Positions 28,544 to 37,651 are shown, counted from the first letter of the stretch. The stretch is 64,000 nucleotides of DNA from Euryhalocaulis sp050486445 (GCA_050486445.1 JBJHDH010000015.1:7065-71064), one strand, 5' to 3'. Notes: a model not told the origin generated them from the sequence alone. Numbers and translations are program-made.

Positions 28544-29995
28544 TTATTCCGGTATCAGCGAGCGGATCAGCAGCGAACCGCGGCGGTTGATGACCACCTG
28601 AATTTGCGCCGCGTTTCCGGCGCGAGCGGCCTCTACGCGAGCGCGGGCGTCGTCCAGGGTGGCGATCGGCTCCCAGGCGATTTCCTCGATCACATCGCCT
28701 TCGCGCACCTTGCCGGCGGCGTCGCTCGATCCATCCACTCCCGTCACCAGAACGCCGCGGACGCCTGGCGCAAGGCCGAGCCGGCCGCGATCCGCATTGG
28801 TCAGCGGCGCCAGCGTCATACCCAGAAGCTCCGCCACCTGCGGGGCCGCATCACGAGCGCGCGGCGCGCGAACCGGCGTATCGGTCTCCATCTCGCCCAC
28901 GGTGACGCGGGCGCGGCGCGTATTGTTGCCACGCAGATATTCCACCTGCACTGTGCGGCCGACATCAATCTGCGCCACGATGCGCGACAGATCGCGGGAA
29001 TTGCCGACCTCTGCCCCGTCGATGCTGAGGATCACATCGTCCGCCTCAATCCCGGCGGCGGCGGCGGGTCCATCCTCGTTCACCGAGACGATCAGCGCGC
29101 CGCGCGCCCGGTCCAGCCCGCGGTCGCTCGCAATCGCGGGGGTGACGTCATTGGCGTTCACTCCGAACCAGCCGCGCCGCGCGACGCCATATTCGACAAG
29201 CTGGCGCACAATGGGCGCGGCGATATTGGACGGAACCGAGAAACTGATCCCGACATTGGCGCCGGTCGGCGACAGGATAGCGGTATTCACGCCGATCACC
29301 TGACCATCCATATCGAACAGCGGCCCGCCGGAATTGCCGCGATTGATAGCGGCGTCAGTCTGGATGAAATCGTCATAGCGCCCCGCGTCGATATTGCGGT
29401 TGCGGGCCGAGATAATACCCGCAGTCAGCGTGCCGCCCAGCCCGAAGGGATTGCCAATGGCCACGACCCAGTCGCCCACGAGCGATTCATCGGAATCGCC
29501 AAATTCCACATAAGGCAACGGCGAGGAGGAGGAGATGCGCAGAACGGCCAGATCCGTCGCCGGATCGACGCCGATGATTTCCGCCTGGAGACTGGTTCCA
29601 TCAGCGAAATTCACCATCACCTCGTCGGCGCCTTCCACGACGTGATTATTGGTGACGACGATGCCTGAAGGGTCGATGACGAAGCCGGAACCCAGCGAAT
29701 TGGCGATGCGGGAACCGCCCTGCCCCCCGAAAAACTCGTTGAAGCGCTCCAGCGGCGAATCCGGCGGAAATTCCGGCAGGCCGCCGCCGGCGACAGAAAT
29801 CGTCTGAGCCGTGGAGATATTGACCACCGCGGGGGCCAGTTCCCGCGCCAGACCCGAGAAGCTTTCCGGCCCGGCGCGCTGGGCCCCCGCCGGCGCCGCC
29901 GCAAGCGATGCTGCGAGCGCAAGGGCGCCTGCCAGACCCGTTACCGTGCGCCGTTTCTTCTGCTTTTCCGACATCCGACCGCCCGTTTCCGTCAT
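28544..29995 (-). CDS. degP: Periplasmic Do-like serine protease DegP
   Basis: Up to 483 residues (an alternative start, MSEKQ, is at 29974). A signal peptide (AGALALAASLAAAPAGAQ) is followed by a trypsin-like domain with the triad His in VVTNNHVVEGA, Asp in DPATDLAVLRI and Ser in NRGNSGGPLF, then two PDZ domains (e.g. RGALIVSVNEDGPAAAAGIE and GVRGVLVTGVDGSSDAAGK). It degrades or chaperones misfolded envelope proteins. It is the last gene after hflK-hflC-DUF2065. Confidence 0.94.
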   Translation of the reverse strand: MTETGGRMSEKQKKRRTVTGLAGALALAASLAAAPAGAQRAGPESFSGLARELAPAVVNISTAQTISVAGGGLPEFPPDSPLERFNEFFGGQGGSRIANSLGSGFVIDPSGIVVTNNHVVEGADEVMVNFADGTSLQAEIIGVDPATDLAVLRISSSSPLPYVEFGDSDESLVGDWVVAIGNPFGLGGTLTAGIISARNRNIDAGRYDDFIQTDAAINRGNSGGPLFDMDGQVIGVNTAILSPTGANVGISFSVPSNIAAPIVRQLVEYGVARRGWFGVNANDVTPAIASDRGLDRARGALIVSVNEDGPAAAAGIEADDVILSIDGAEVGNSRDLSRIVAQIDVGRTVQVEYLRGNNTRRARVTVGEMETDTPVRAPRARDAAPQVAELLGMTLAPLTNADRGRLGLAPGVRGVLVTGVDGSSDAAGKVREGDVIEEIAWEPIATLDDARARVEAARAGNAAQIQVVINRRGSLLIRSLIPE

Positions 29996-30023
29996 GGGAT
30001 AGATGGCGTCCCGATCCGCCCGT

Positions 30024-30227
30024 TCAATCCATCAAACGCTGCACCAGCCAGATCAGCATGGCGCCCGCCGCCAAGGCAATAACGCCGGCGCCGCGAAGAC
30101 GCTCCGCAGACGTTTCGCTGACCTGCCGCGCCATGCGCGCCATCGCGCCGGGAAACAGCGCGTATGCCAGCCCCTCCAGGGCTATGGCGAAGCCCAGCCC
30201 GAACAGGATCAGCGCGCCAGCGCCTAT
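30024..30227 (-). CDS. DUF2065 (YjeT-like) small membrane protein, no canonical start
   Basis: A 67-residue frame, not preceded in frame by ATG, GTG or TTG, encoding a clear DUF2065 protein: a first helix (ALILFGLGFAIALEGLAYAL), then FPGAMARMARQV, then a second helix (GVIALAAGAMLIWLVQR). DUF2065 genes normally sit between hflC and a deg protease, as here. The apparent start ATA at 30225-30227 overlaps the hflC stop as ATAG, like the usual ATGA overlap with one base changed. CTG codons are an alternative. Function is unknown; the family sits in the inner membrane. Confidence 0.82.
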   Translation of the reverse strand: MGAGALILFGLGFAIALEGLAYALFPGAMARMARQVSETSAERLRGAGVIALAAGAMLIWLVQRLMD

Positions 30228-31126
30228 CGTCCGCCCCCGGCCTGACTGGAGAAGTACCGGAAAAAGTCGGAATCCGGCGACAGCACGATGGTCGTGCCCT
30301 GGTCGATCGCCGTCTCATAGGCCTGCATCGAACGGTAGAAGGCGAAGAACTCCGGATTACGCATATATGCCGCCGCGTAGATCTCATTCCGGCGTGCATC
30401 GCCTTCACCCATCACAGTCTGGGCCTCTTCGCGCGCCTGCGCCAGAAGTACGGTCACGTCCCGGTCGGCGCCGGCGCGGACGCGGCGGGCTTCCTCTTCT
30501 CCGTTGGCGCGTATCTCGGCGGCGCGCTGCTGGCGCTCGGTCTCCATGCGGGTATAGACGCGCTCGGCGTTCTGCTCTGGCAGATCAGCCCGACGGATGC
30601 GGACATCCACGATCTCCACGCCCAGCCGGTCGGCATTGGCCTGGGCATTCACTTCGTTACGGATGGCCTGCATCAGCTCGGCGCGGCGTCCGGAAATGAT
30701 GTCCCCGGCGTTCTGGGCGCCGAGAATCCGGCGCAGACTCGCCTCCATATAATTCTGCATCTGACGCTGCGCCCCGCTAACATCGCGCACCGCCTGATAG
30801 AACAGCAGCGGATCGGTAATGCGGTAGCGCGCAAAGGCGTCGACCACCAGCCGTTCCTGATCGGCCGGGATGATTTCCTGCTCGGGAAAGCGCAGTTCCA
30901 GCAGCCGCCGCGAGAACACCACGGCGTTATCCCAGGGCAGTTTGACTTTCAGGCCGGGATTTTCCTCCGCCGCGCGCCAGGCGTTTTCCACCCGGATCGG
31001 CTCACCGAAACGCAGCACCAGCGCCTGGTTGTATTGATGGACGATGAACAGCGAGCTGCGCAGCACAAACACCAGCACAACGGCTGCGATGGCCAGAATG
31101 ATAATGGGAAGATTACCGGTTTTCAT
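30224..31126 (-). CDS. hflC: FtsH-associated SPFH protein HflC
   Basis: A 300-residue SPFH/band-7 protein. An N-terminal membrane helix (LPIIILAIAAVVLVFVL) is followed by a periplasmic SPFH domain (YNQALVLRFGEPI, RLVVDAFARYRITDP) and a coiled coil. With HflK it forms the cage that regulates the FtsH protease. Its ATG shares one base with the hflK stop, indicating coupling. Confidence 0.95.
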   Translation of the reverse strand: MKTGNLPIIILAIAAVVLVFVLRSSLFIVHQYNQALVLRFGEPIRVENAWRAAEENPGLKVKLPWDNAVVFSRRLLELRFPEQEIIPADQERLVVDAFARYRITDPLLFYQAVRDVSGAQRQMQNYMEASLRRILGAQNAGDIISGRRAELMQAIRNEVNAQANADRLGVEIVDVRIRRADLPEQNAERVYTRMETERQQRAAEIRANGEEEARRVRAGADRDVTVLLAQAREEAQTVMGEGDARRNEIYAAAYMRNPEFFAFYRSMQAYETAIDQGTTIVLSPDSDFFRYFSSQAGGGR

Positions 31127-32277
31127 TACTGGCCTCCCTGCGCGGCTCGGCTGCGCTGGGTGAGTTGATCTAGCGGAAGATAGGGAATAACGCCGCCGGC
31201 GCCGCTCTCGGCGTCCAGCATGATCTTGTCGGAACGCGACAACAGGCGCTCCATCGTCTCCAGATACATGCGCTGGCGCGTCACGGCGGGGGCGCGTTCA
31301 TATTCGGTGAGCACCGATACAAAGCGCGCCGCCTCACCGGTGGCGTCGGCCACGACCTGTTCGCGGTAGGCTTCCGCCTGCTGCACAACGCGGGCCGCGT
31401 CGCCGCGCGCCTCGGGCACCACGCGGTTGCGATAGGCCGCTGCCTGATTGATTACGGTTTCCGCATCCTGGCCGGCATTGACCACGTCCCGGAACGCCTC
31501 GATCACGCGGGCGGGCGGGTCGGCCTGCTGCAACTGGACCTGACGCACACTGATGCCGGCGCCATATTCATCCAGCGTCGCCTGGATCAGGACGCGCGCT
31601 CCTTCCTCGACCACCTGACGGCCGCGGGTGATAATCGGCTCCAACTGGTTATTGCCGACCACTTCGCGCATCGCGCTTTCGGCCACGGCCTTCACCGTGG
31701 CTTCGGGGTTCTCGACATTGAACAGAAAGTCCCTAGCGTCATTGATGACCCAGAACACCGTGAAATTGATATCCACAATATTGGAATCACGGGTCAGCAT
31801 CAGGCTTTCGGATTGAACGTCGCGGGTATCGCCCCCGGGCAGCACTTCAAACCCGATATCCACGCGCTGCACGCGGGTAACTTCGGGCGTGAAGGCGCGC
31901 TCGATCGGCCAAGGAAGATGATAGCGCAAGCCCGGCGAGGTGGTGCGGTTATATTCGCCAAAGCGCAGCACCACGCCTTCCTGCTGCGCCTGCACAAAAT
32001 ACACGCCGGTTAGCGCCCAGCCGACCAGCACCACGACCGCAAGCACCGCGATAGCCAGATTCCGGCCACCTTTGCCGCCAAAACCGCCGCCAAGGTTGCT
32101 GAACCGGTCGCGCACATTACGGAGCGCCTGATCGATATCGGTGGTTCCGCCGCCGCCCGGCCGGCGCGGTCCCGGAGGCGAACCCCAAGGATTCCGGGGA
32201 CCGCCGCCATTGCCGCCGCCCCCTTTTCCACCGCCGCCCCACGGGCCGCCATTATTCGCATTGTCGTTCCAGGGCAT
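31126..32277 (-). CDS. hflK: FtsH-associated SPFH protein HflK
   Basis: A 383-residue HflK. It starts at 32277 with MPWNDNANNGGPWGGG and a Gly/Pro-rich cytoplasmic head (residues ~1-50), then one helix (LAIAVLAVVVLVGWALTGVYFV), then the SPFH domain (EGVVLRFGEYNRTTSPGLRYHLPWP) and a coiled coil ending QLTQRSRAAQGGQ. It partners HflC around FtsH. It is the first gene of the hflK-hflC-DUF2065-degP operon. Confidence 0.95.
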   Translation of the reverse strand: MPWNDNANNGGPWGGGGKGGGGNGGGPRNPWGSPPGPRRPGGGGTTDIDQALRNVRDRFSNLGGGFGGKGGRNLAIAVLAVVVLVGWALTGVYFVQAQQEGVVLRFGEYNRTTSPGLRYHLPWPIERAFTPEVTRVQRVDIGFEVLPGGDTRDVQSESLMLTRDSNIVDINFTVFWVINDARDFLFNVENPEATVKAVAESAMREVVGNNQLEPIITRGRQVVEEGARVLIQATLDEYGAGISVRQVQLQQADPPARVIEAFRDVVNAGQDAETVINQAAAYRNRVVPEARGDAARVVQQAEAYREQVVADATGEAARFVSVLTEYERAPAVTRQRMYLETMERLLSRSDKIMLDAESGAGGVIPYLPLDQLTQRSRAAQGGQ

Positions 32278-32492
32278 TGGCGGGACGTGTCCTTCTGTGA
32301 GCGGTGGCCGTGTTGTGACGGGATTAGCCGCGCGGATCAAGCATAGCCCGGCGCCCGGCGCAGCGCGATCCATATCAAAGCGGGCGCCGGCACGCCGATC
32401 AAGAATTGGTGTGGCGGATGGACCCGGCGCGGGGGGCTTCGCGTTACAGGCCCCGATTTTCCATTCCCTGCGCAAACGTTTGGAGAGATGCG

Positions 32493-32855
32493 ATGAGACG
32501 TAAGAATGACGATACGCTGCTGATCCTGGCCGGCGCCGGCGCCGCCATTCTGCTGGGCGCGACGGCCAGTTCTTCCTGGGTCTGGCTGCGCCAGGGGTCG
32601 AACGAAACTGCCCGCGCCCATCGCAAACGGGCGACGCGCTTCACCACGGTTTCCTTCGGCGTGGCGGGGGCGCTGGGCGCCGCGGCGGCGGCGGCGCTGC
32701 TGGGGCCGCGTATCGTCCGCAACACCGACTGGAACCATATGATGGAGCAGATCAGCGACTCCATCGCCGATTTGCGCAAACAGGCCCGAAAGGCCGACCT
32801 GCCCCGGCTGGAAATTGCCGATCTGCGCAAGCGGCTCGACCGGCTGGCAGGCTGA
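32493..32855 (+). CDS. Small two-helix membrane protein
   Basis: A 120-residue protein with two hydrophobic segments (residues ~8-35 and ~52-75) and a charged C-terminal helix (SIADLRKQARKADLPRLEIADL) likely to form a coiled coil. A GGAGAG site precedes the ATG at 32493. No known family was recognised. It is divergent from hflK and convergent with folA. Confidence 0.7.
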   Translation: MRRKNDDTLLILAGAGAAILLGATASSSWVWLRQGSNETARAHRKRATRFTTVSFGVAGALGAAAAAALLGPRIVRNTDWNHMMEQISDSIADLRKQARKADLPRLEIADLRKRLDRLAG

Positions 32856-32863
32856 GCGGGCGC

Positions 32864-33403
32864 TCAACCCGCCCGGTCCAGCACGCGCAGGCGCCAGGAC
32901 GGCTCGTCCGGATTCTCTCCGTTGGGACCGCCGCCGGTTTCGGCGGCGGTTTCGCGCCACTCAGCCTCGCCGAATTCGGGGAACAGCACGTCGCCCTGCG
33001 CATCCATGTCGATCTCGGTGAGATAGAGCCGGTCCGCCATATCCATCGTCATGGCGAACAGGTCGGCGCCGCCGATCACCGCGACCTCCTCCGCCCCGGT
33101 CTGCACGGCGATCTCGCGCCCGCGCGCCAGCATGGCGGCGAAATCGGTGAACGCCTCCGCCCCCTCCGCCCGCCAGGACGCATCGCGGGTCAGCACCAGA
33201 CAGGGCCGGCCGGACAGCGGCTTTACATAGAGGCCATCCCAGGTCTTGCGGCCCATCAGGCAGGGCTTGCCCATCGTCAGGCGCTTGAACAGCGCCATTT
33301 CCGACCGGATGCGCCAGGGCATGGCGCCGCGGTTGCCGATCACGCCGTTGCGGGCGCGCGCGACGACCAGGACGAGTTTAGGTCCGCTCATACCGCTGCT
33401 CAT
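32864..33403 (-). CDS. folA: Dihydrofolate reductase
   Basis: A 179-residue DHFR that regenerates tetrahydrofolate after the ThyA reaction. Signatures are VVARARNGVIGNRGAMPWRI at the N-terminus, MGRKTWDGL and VIGGADLF (NADPH site). The ATG at 33403 overlaps the thyA stop by four bases; an internal ATG at 33391 is possible. Cotranscription with thyA is common. Confidence 0.95.
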   Translation of the reverse strand: MSSGMSGPKLVLVVARARNGVIGNRGAMPWRIRSEMALFKRLTMGKPCLMGRKTWDGLYVKPLSGRPCLVLTRDASWRAEGAEAFTDFAAMLARGREIAVQTGAEEVAVIGGADLFAMTMDMADRLYLTEIDMDAQGDVLFPEFGEAEWRETAAETGGGPNGENPDEPSWRLRVLDRAG

Positions 33404-34194
33404 ACAGCTACCGGGGCCTTGATATGGGGATGCGGATCGTAGCCGGTCAGGGTGAAGTCCTCATAGGAAAAGCCGAACAGGTCGGTAACAGCGGGATTCA
33501 GCGCTATTTCCGGCAGCGGGTGCGGGTCGCGGGATAGTTGCTCGCGCGCCTGATCCCGATGATTCAGATAGAGATGCGCGTCGCCGAATGTGTGGATGAA
33601 ATCCCCCGGCTTCAGCCCCGCCGCCTGGGCAACCATCAAGGTCAGCAGCGCATAGGAGGCGATATTGAACGGCACGCCGAGAAAGATGTCGGCGCTGCGC
33701 TGATAGAGCTGGCAGGAGAGCCGCCCCTGCGCCACGTGGAACTGGAACAGGCAGTGGCAGGGCGGCAGCGCCATGGACGGGATGTCCGCCGGATTCCAGG
33801 CGGTGACCACCAGACGGCGCGAATACGGATTGGCGCGGAGCTGCGCCATCATATCCGCCATCTGGTCGATGGTCCGCCCGTCCGGCGTGGCCCAGCTCCG
33901 CCATTGCTTGCCATAGACCGGGCCGAGATCGCCGGCGGCGTCCGCCCATTCGTCCCAGATGCTGACTCCCTTCTCCTGAAGCCAGCGGACATTGGCGTCG
34001 CCGCGCAGGAACCAGAGCAGTTCGTAGATAATGGACTTCACATGCAGCTTTTTGGTGGTGACCAGCGGGAAACCCTGCGCCAGGTCGAAGCGGAGCTGGC
34101 GGCCGAACAGGCCCAGCGTGCCGGTTCCGGTGCGGTCGGAGCGCTCCACGCCATTTTCCAGGGCGTCCCTGAGAAGGTCGAGATATTGCTGCAT
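33400..34194 (-). CDS. thyA: Thymidylate synthase
   Basis: A 264-residue ThyA, the same length as the E. coli enzyme. The catalytic cysteine is C146 in MALPPCHCLFQF. RTGTGTLGLFG, YQRSADIFLGVPFNIASYALL and GDAHLYLNH are standard. It makes dTMP from dUMP with methylene-tetrahydrofolate and feeds dihydrofolate to FolA next door. Confidence 0.97.
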   Translation of the reverse strand: MQQYLDLLRDALENGVERSDRTGTGTLGLFGRQLRFDLAQGFPLVTTKKLHVKSIIYELLWFLRGDANVRWLQEKGVSIWDEWADAAGDLGPVYGKQWRSWATPDGRTIDQMADMMAQLRANPYSRRLVVTAWNPADIPSMALPPCHCLFQFHVAQGRLSCQLYQRSADIFLGVPFNIASYALLTLMVAQAAGLKPGDFIHTFGDAHLYLNHRDQAREQLSRDPHPLPEIALNPAVTDLFGFSYEDFTLTGYDPHPHIKAPVAV

Positions 34195-34261
34195 CGAGTC
34201 GGCAGTCTATACGGCCCCGGCGGGGCGTGGACCAATCTCTGTCCGCTTCTTCGTCCCCCAC

Positions 34262-34290
34262 TTCAAATTAACCCCTGCGGGCCCTATATT
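34262..34290 (+). promoter_or_regulatory. Candidate ssrA promoter
   Basis: TTCAAA (34262-34267), a 17-base spacer, then TATATT (34285-34290). A start near 34297 would begin at the GTTCGGG-TTCG-CCCGGAC hairpin that opens the tmRNA acceptor piece. Confidence 0.45.
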
Positions 34291-34296
34291 GGGCTT

Positions 34297-34379
34297 GTTC
34301 GGGTTCGCCCGGACTATGGCGATAAACGCGCACGGAATAAGCGGACTGGACGCGGGTGCGATTCCCGCCGGCTCCACCA
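34297..34379 (+). ncRNA. ssrA: Two-piece tmRNA, acceptor (3' tRNA half) piece
   Basis: The T-arm and acceptor strand are readable: GCGGGTGCGATTCCCGC (T stem-loop) followed by CGGCTCCACCA, with encoded CCA ending at 34379. The 5' end is approximate, set from the upstream promoter and a GTTCGGG/CCCGGAC hairpin. In alphaproteobacteria the ssrA gene is circularly permuted, so this 3' part comes first. Confidence 0.88.
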
Positions 34380-34408
34380 AAAGCTCTTTCGCCGGGAGGG
34401 TTTCTGAT

Positions 34409-34590
34409 GGGGCCGATCAGGATCGACAGACGTGTAAAGGTGTTTGCTTTCGCTCGCACGGTGCTGCGTTAAAAGCCCATAACTCAAAGTTGCCAACGAC
34501 AACTTTGCTGAAGAAGTCCGTCTCGCTGCGTAAGCAGTGCGACAGCTTCGCACGTAAAGCCCTGACGGTTTAGCATCGTCAGGCGGGGTC
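34409..34590 (+). ncRNA. ssrA: Two-piece tmRNA, coding piece with proteolysis tag
   Basis: It begins with GGGGCCG (34409-34415), which pairs with CGGCTCC of the acceptor piece including one G-U pair. The tag frame at 34492-34533 encodes ANDNFAEEVRLAA then TAA; with the charged alanine this makes AANDNFAEEVRLAA, like other alphaproteobacterial tags. A stem CTGACG/CGTCAG near 34562-34583 may mark the 3' end, which is approximate. The RNA rescues stalled ribosomes and tags products for ClpXP. Confidence 0.92.
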
Positions 34591-34806
34591 CGGGGGCGCC
34601 TGGCAACAGAAGCCCCCACTTCTCTTCCCCTCCCCCTCCCCAGCCTTTCCACTCAATTCCCGGAAGCATAACCCGGACGACACGCCCCGTGGATTTCCGC
34701 AGCCCCCGCGGCGCACGCCGATTGACTGCGCCCCGGCGCCCGCTAGGGTCGTCTGTCTGGGGACATCTTCCTGGCGACAGGAGGGGGCTGCTCAACGGGG
34801 GGAGCA

Positions 34807-35307
34807 TTGCCGACCGACCACATGCGTTACGATGTGATGGCGCGTGAGGCGCTGCGCGGTGTGGTGCGCAGCGCGCTGAAACGCGCCGCGCGCGAGGGTC
34901 TGCCCGGCGAGCACCATTTCTATATCACTTTCGCCACCCAGGCGCCGGGCGTCGATGTCGACGCGGAGTTGCTGGCCAAATATCCCGACGAGATGACCAT
35001 CGTGCTGGAGCATCAGTTCTGGGAGCTTCAGGCGCTGGAAGACGCTTTTGAAGTGACGCTGAAATTCGGCGGCGCGCCGAAATATCTGCGCGTGCCCTAT
35101 AGCGCCGTCGCACGGTTTCATGACCCCAGCGTCGGCTTCGCCCTGCAATTCGCCGGCGAGGACGAGGCCCCGGCCAAAAAGGGGAAGACGGCCCAGCCGG
35201 CGCGCAAACCCGCCGCTACCCCGCCGGAACCGGCGGCGGACGAGCCCCCTGCCCCGGCGGCGGGAAGCGGCGAAGTGGTGTCGCTGGATTCCTTCCGCCG
35301 CAAATAG
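34807..35307 (+). CDS. sspB: ClpXP adaptor SspB (alphaproteobacterial type)
   Basis: A 166-residue SspB that binds ssrA tags and delivers them to ClpXP. The folded part (residues ~1-118) has EALRGVVRSALKRA, HHFYITFATQAPGV and MTIVLEHQFW. A Pro/Ala-rich linker leads to the C-terminal ClpX-docking motif VVSLDSFRRK. The start is probably TTG at 34807, after GGGGGAG, giving the short head seen in relatives; ATG at 34822 is the alternative. It lies about 220 bases after the tmRNA gene whose tag it recognises. Confidence 0.93.
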   Translation: MPTDHMRYDVMAREALRGVVRSALKRAAREGLPGEHHFYITFATQAPGVDVDAELLAKYPDEMTIVLEHQFWELQALEDAFEVTLKFGGAPKYLRVPYSAVARFHDPSVGFALQFAGEDEAPAKKGKTAQPARKPAATPPEPAADEPPAPAAGSGEVVSLDSFRRK

Positions 35308-35363
35308 GCGCGCCGCGCCCCTGAACGCGCGGAATCTGGACATGCGCGGGCGTTCATGGACAC

Positions 35364-37070
35364 ATGGGCGCCATGCTCGCCGAATGGGCCGCCGCCTCTG
35401 TCTTCAATGAAATCGCGCTGCTGCTGATTCTCGCGGCCGGGGCGGGATTTATCGGCCTGCTGCTGCGCCAGCCCTTGATCGTCAGCTTTATCGCCGTCGG
35501 CATTCTGGCCGGACCTTCAGCGCTGGACATCGTGCGGTCGAGCGAACCGATCCATCTGCTGGCGGAGCTGGGCGTCGCGGTCCTGCTGTTCCTGGTGGGG
35601 GTGAAGCTGGACGTGAAGCTGGTGCGCACGCTGGGCGGCGTGGCGCTGGCCACGGGGCTCGGCCAGGTGCTGTTCACCTCTGTCTTCGGATTCCTGATCT
35701 GCCTGGCGCTGGGGCTGGACCCGGTGACCAGCCTCTACGCCGCCGTGGCGCTCACCTTCTCCAGCACGATCATCATCGTGAAGCTGCTGTCGGACAAGCG
35801 CGAGATCGAGACGCTGCACGGGCGCATCGCGCTGGGCTTTCTGATTGTGCAGGATCTGGTGGTCGTCTTTGCGATGATCACGCTCTCCGCCGTGGGGGTA
35901 GGCGCGCGCACCGGCGCCGGGGCCGCCGATATTCTCGCCGTGCTGGGATCGGGCGTGCTGATGCTGGGCGCGGTGATCCTGTTTGTGCGCTTTATCGCCA
36001 ATCCGCTGACCGAGCGGCTGGCGCGCTCGCCGGAATTGCTGGTCGGGTTTTCCATCGCGCTGGCCGCCGCCTTTGCCGCGGCGGGGGAGAGTCTGGGGTT
36101 CGGCAAAGAGCTGGGCGGCCTGCTGGCCGGCGTGTCGCTGGCCTCGACGCCCTATCGCGACGCCATCGCCGCGCGGCTGGCGCCGCTGCGCGATTTTCTG
36201 CTGCTGTTCTTCTTCATCGCGCTGGGGTCGGGCCTGCATATCGCCAATCTGGGCGAAAGCGGGGCGCAGGCGGCGGTGCTGTCGCTGTTCGTGCTGGTCG
36301 GCAATCCGCTGATCGTGCTGCTGATCATGGCGGCGATGGGCTATCACCGGCGCACCGGCTTTCTGGCCGGGCTGACCGTGGCGCAGATCAGCGAATTTTC
36401 GCTGATCTTCATGGCGATGGGCGTCACGCTGGGCCATGTGAGCGACGAGGCGATGGGCCTGGTGACGCTGGTCGGGATCGTGACCATCGCGGCCTCGACC
36501 TACATGATCACCTATTCGCACCGGCTCTATGCGTTTTGCGATCCGCTGCTGCGCCTGTTTGACCGGCGCGATCCGGAGCGGCTGAAGCGCGACGGCCCGC
36601 CGGCGCCCGGGGGACCGGACGTGCTGGTCTGCGGCCTTGGCCGGTTTGGCGAGGCGCTGGGCCGCAGGCTGGCGGACGCGGGCTATCGTCCGCTGGGCGT
36701 GGACCTGAACCCCGCCGCGGTGCGCAACTGGCGGCAGGCCGGGTTCGACGCCGTGTATGGCGACGCCTCGGACCCCGAGCTGATCGCTACGCTGCCCATC
36801 GAAAATCTGCGCTGGGTGCTGACCACCGCGCGCATCCGCGGCGCGGGGGTGACGCATCTGGATCCGCGTCTGGTGCTGATGCAGCATCTGCACGAGCGCG
36901 GCTTTACCGGCCATGTCGCGGTGGCGGCCGTCGAGCCTTCCGAGACCGAGTTCCTGCGCGACGCGGGCGCGGACCTGGTGATGGAGCCGTTTCAGGACGC
37001 GGCCGAACGCGCCGTCGCCCATATCCGCAAAACCGACGCCACAGAGGACGGCGCCGCCGAGGCGCGCTAG
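35364..37070 (+). CDS. CPA2 monovalent cation:proton antiporter, KefB/YbaL-like
   Basis: A 568-residue transporter. Residues 1-390 hold about twelve membrane helices with the Na/H-exchanger fold (LLLRQPLIVSFIAVGILAGP, FLVGVKLDVKLV, LGFLIVQDLVVV). Residues ~415-530 are a RCK/TrkA-N nucleotide-binding domain starting DVLVCGLGRFGEALGRRL. It probably exports K+ or Na+ against protons; the ion cannot be read from the sequence. An ATG at 35373 is an alternative start. Confidence 0.9.
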   Translation: MGAMLAEWAAASVFNEIALLLILAAGAGFIGLLLRQPLIVSFIAVGILAGPSALDIVRSSEPIHLLAELGVAVLLFLVGVKLDVKLVRTLGGVALATGLGQVLFTSVFGFLICLALGLDPVTSLYAAVALTFSSTIIIVKLLSDKREIETLHGRIALGFLIVQDLVVVFAMITLSAVGVGARTGAGAADILAVLGSGVLMLGAVILFVRFIANPLTERLARSPELLVGFSIALAAAFAAAGESLGFGKELGGLLAGVSLASTPYRDAIAARLAPLRDFLLLFFFIALGSGLHIANLGESGAQAAVLSLFVLVGNPLIVLLIMAAMGYHRRTGFLAGLTVAQISEFSLIFMAMGVTLGHVSDEAMGLVTLVGIVTIAASTYMITYSHRLYAFCDPLLRLFDRRDPERLKRDGPPAPGGPDVLVCGLGRFGEALGRRLADAGYRPLGVDLNPAAVRNWRQAGFDAVYGDASDPELIATLPIENLRWVLTTARIRGAGVTHLDPRLVLMQHLHERGFTGHVAVAAVEPSETEFLRDAGADLVMEPFQDAAERAVAHIRKTDATEDGAAEAR

Positions 37071-37651
37071 CCGCCGAGCCAGCCCAGCGCGTCGGCCAGC
37101 GCCCAGAGGCCGAGCGCCAGAAAGATCAGCGCCGCCGCCAGCCGCACCGTGCTCAGCGGCACGATGCGCGTCACCCGCTCGCCCAGCCAGACCGCCGGCG
37201 CATTGGCCAGCATCATGCCGATGGTCGTGCCGGCGGTGACGCTCAGCACCGCCTCGAAGCGCGCGGCGAGCGCGACGGTGGCGATCTGGGTCTTGTCGCC
37301 GATCTCCACCAGAAAGAAGGCCACCGTGGTAGCCGCGAACACGCCCCAGTTCGTGGCGGCGGGCGCCTGCGCCTTCGCCTCATCCGCCTTGTCGGGGATC
37401 AGCGCCCAGCCCGCCATCGCGATAAAGCCGAGCGCCACGGCGACACGGAACCATACGCCCTCGATCAGGCCGGCGATGCCGTAACCGGCCAGCGCCGCCA
37501 GCGCGTGATTGGCCAGCGTGGCGACAAGGATGCCCGCCAGAATCGGCCAGGGCCGCCGGAAGCGCGCCGCCAGCACGATGGCGAGCAACTGGGTCTTGTC
37601 GCCGATCTCCGCGACCGCGACGACCAGAATGGAGACAAGAAAAGCATCCAT
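37067..37651 (-). CDS. GDT1/UPF0016 (TMEM165-type) cation exporter
   Basis: A 194-residue membrane protein with two repeats, each bearing the family motif EIGDKT (residues ~15-20 and ~114-119), in six predicted helices. The family transports Mn2+ and/or Ca2+, and bacterial members such as MneA/Mnx export manganese. The start at 37651 (MDAFLVSILV) puts the first motif at the usual position. It overlaps the antiporter stop by four bases and is convergent with it. Confidence 0.9.
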   Translation of the reverse strand: MDAFLVSILVVAVAEIGDKTQLLAIVLAARFRRPWPILAGILVATLANHALAALAGYGIAGLIEGVWFRVAVALGFIAMAGWALIPDKADEAKAQAPAATNWGVFAATTVAFFLVEIGDKTQIATVALAARFEAVLSVTAGTTIGMMLANAPAVWLGERVTRIVPLSTVRLAAALIFLALGLWALADALGWLGG

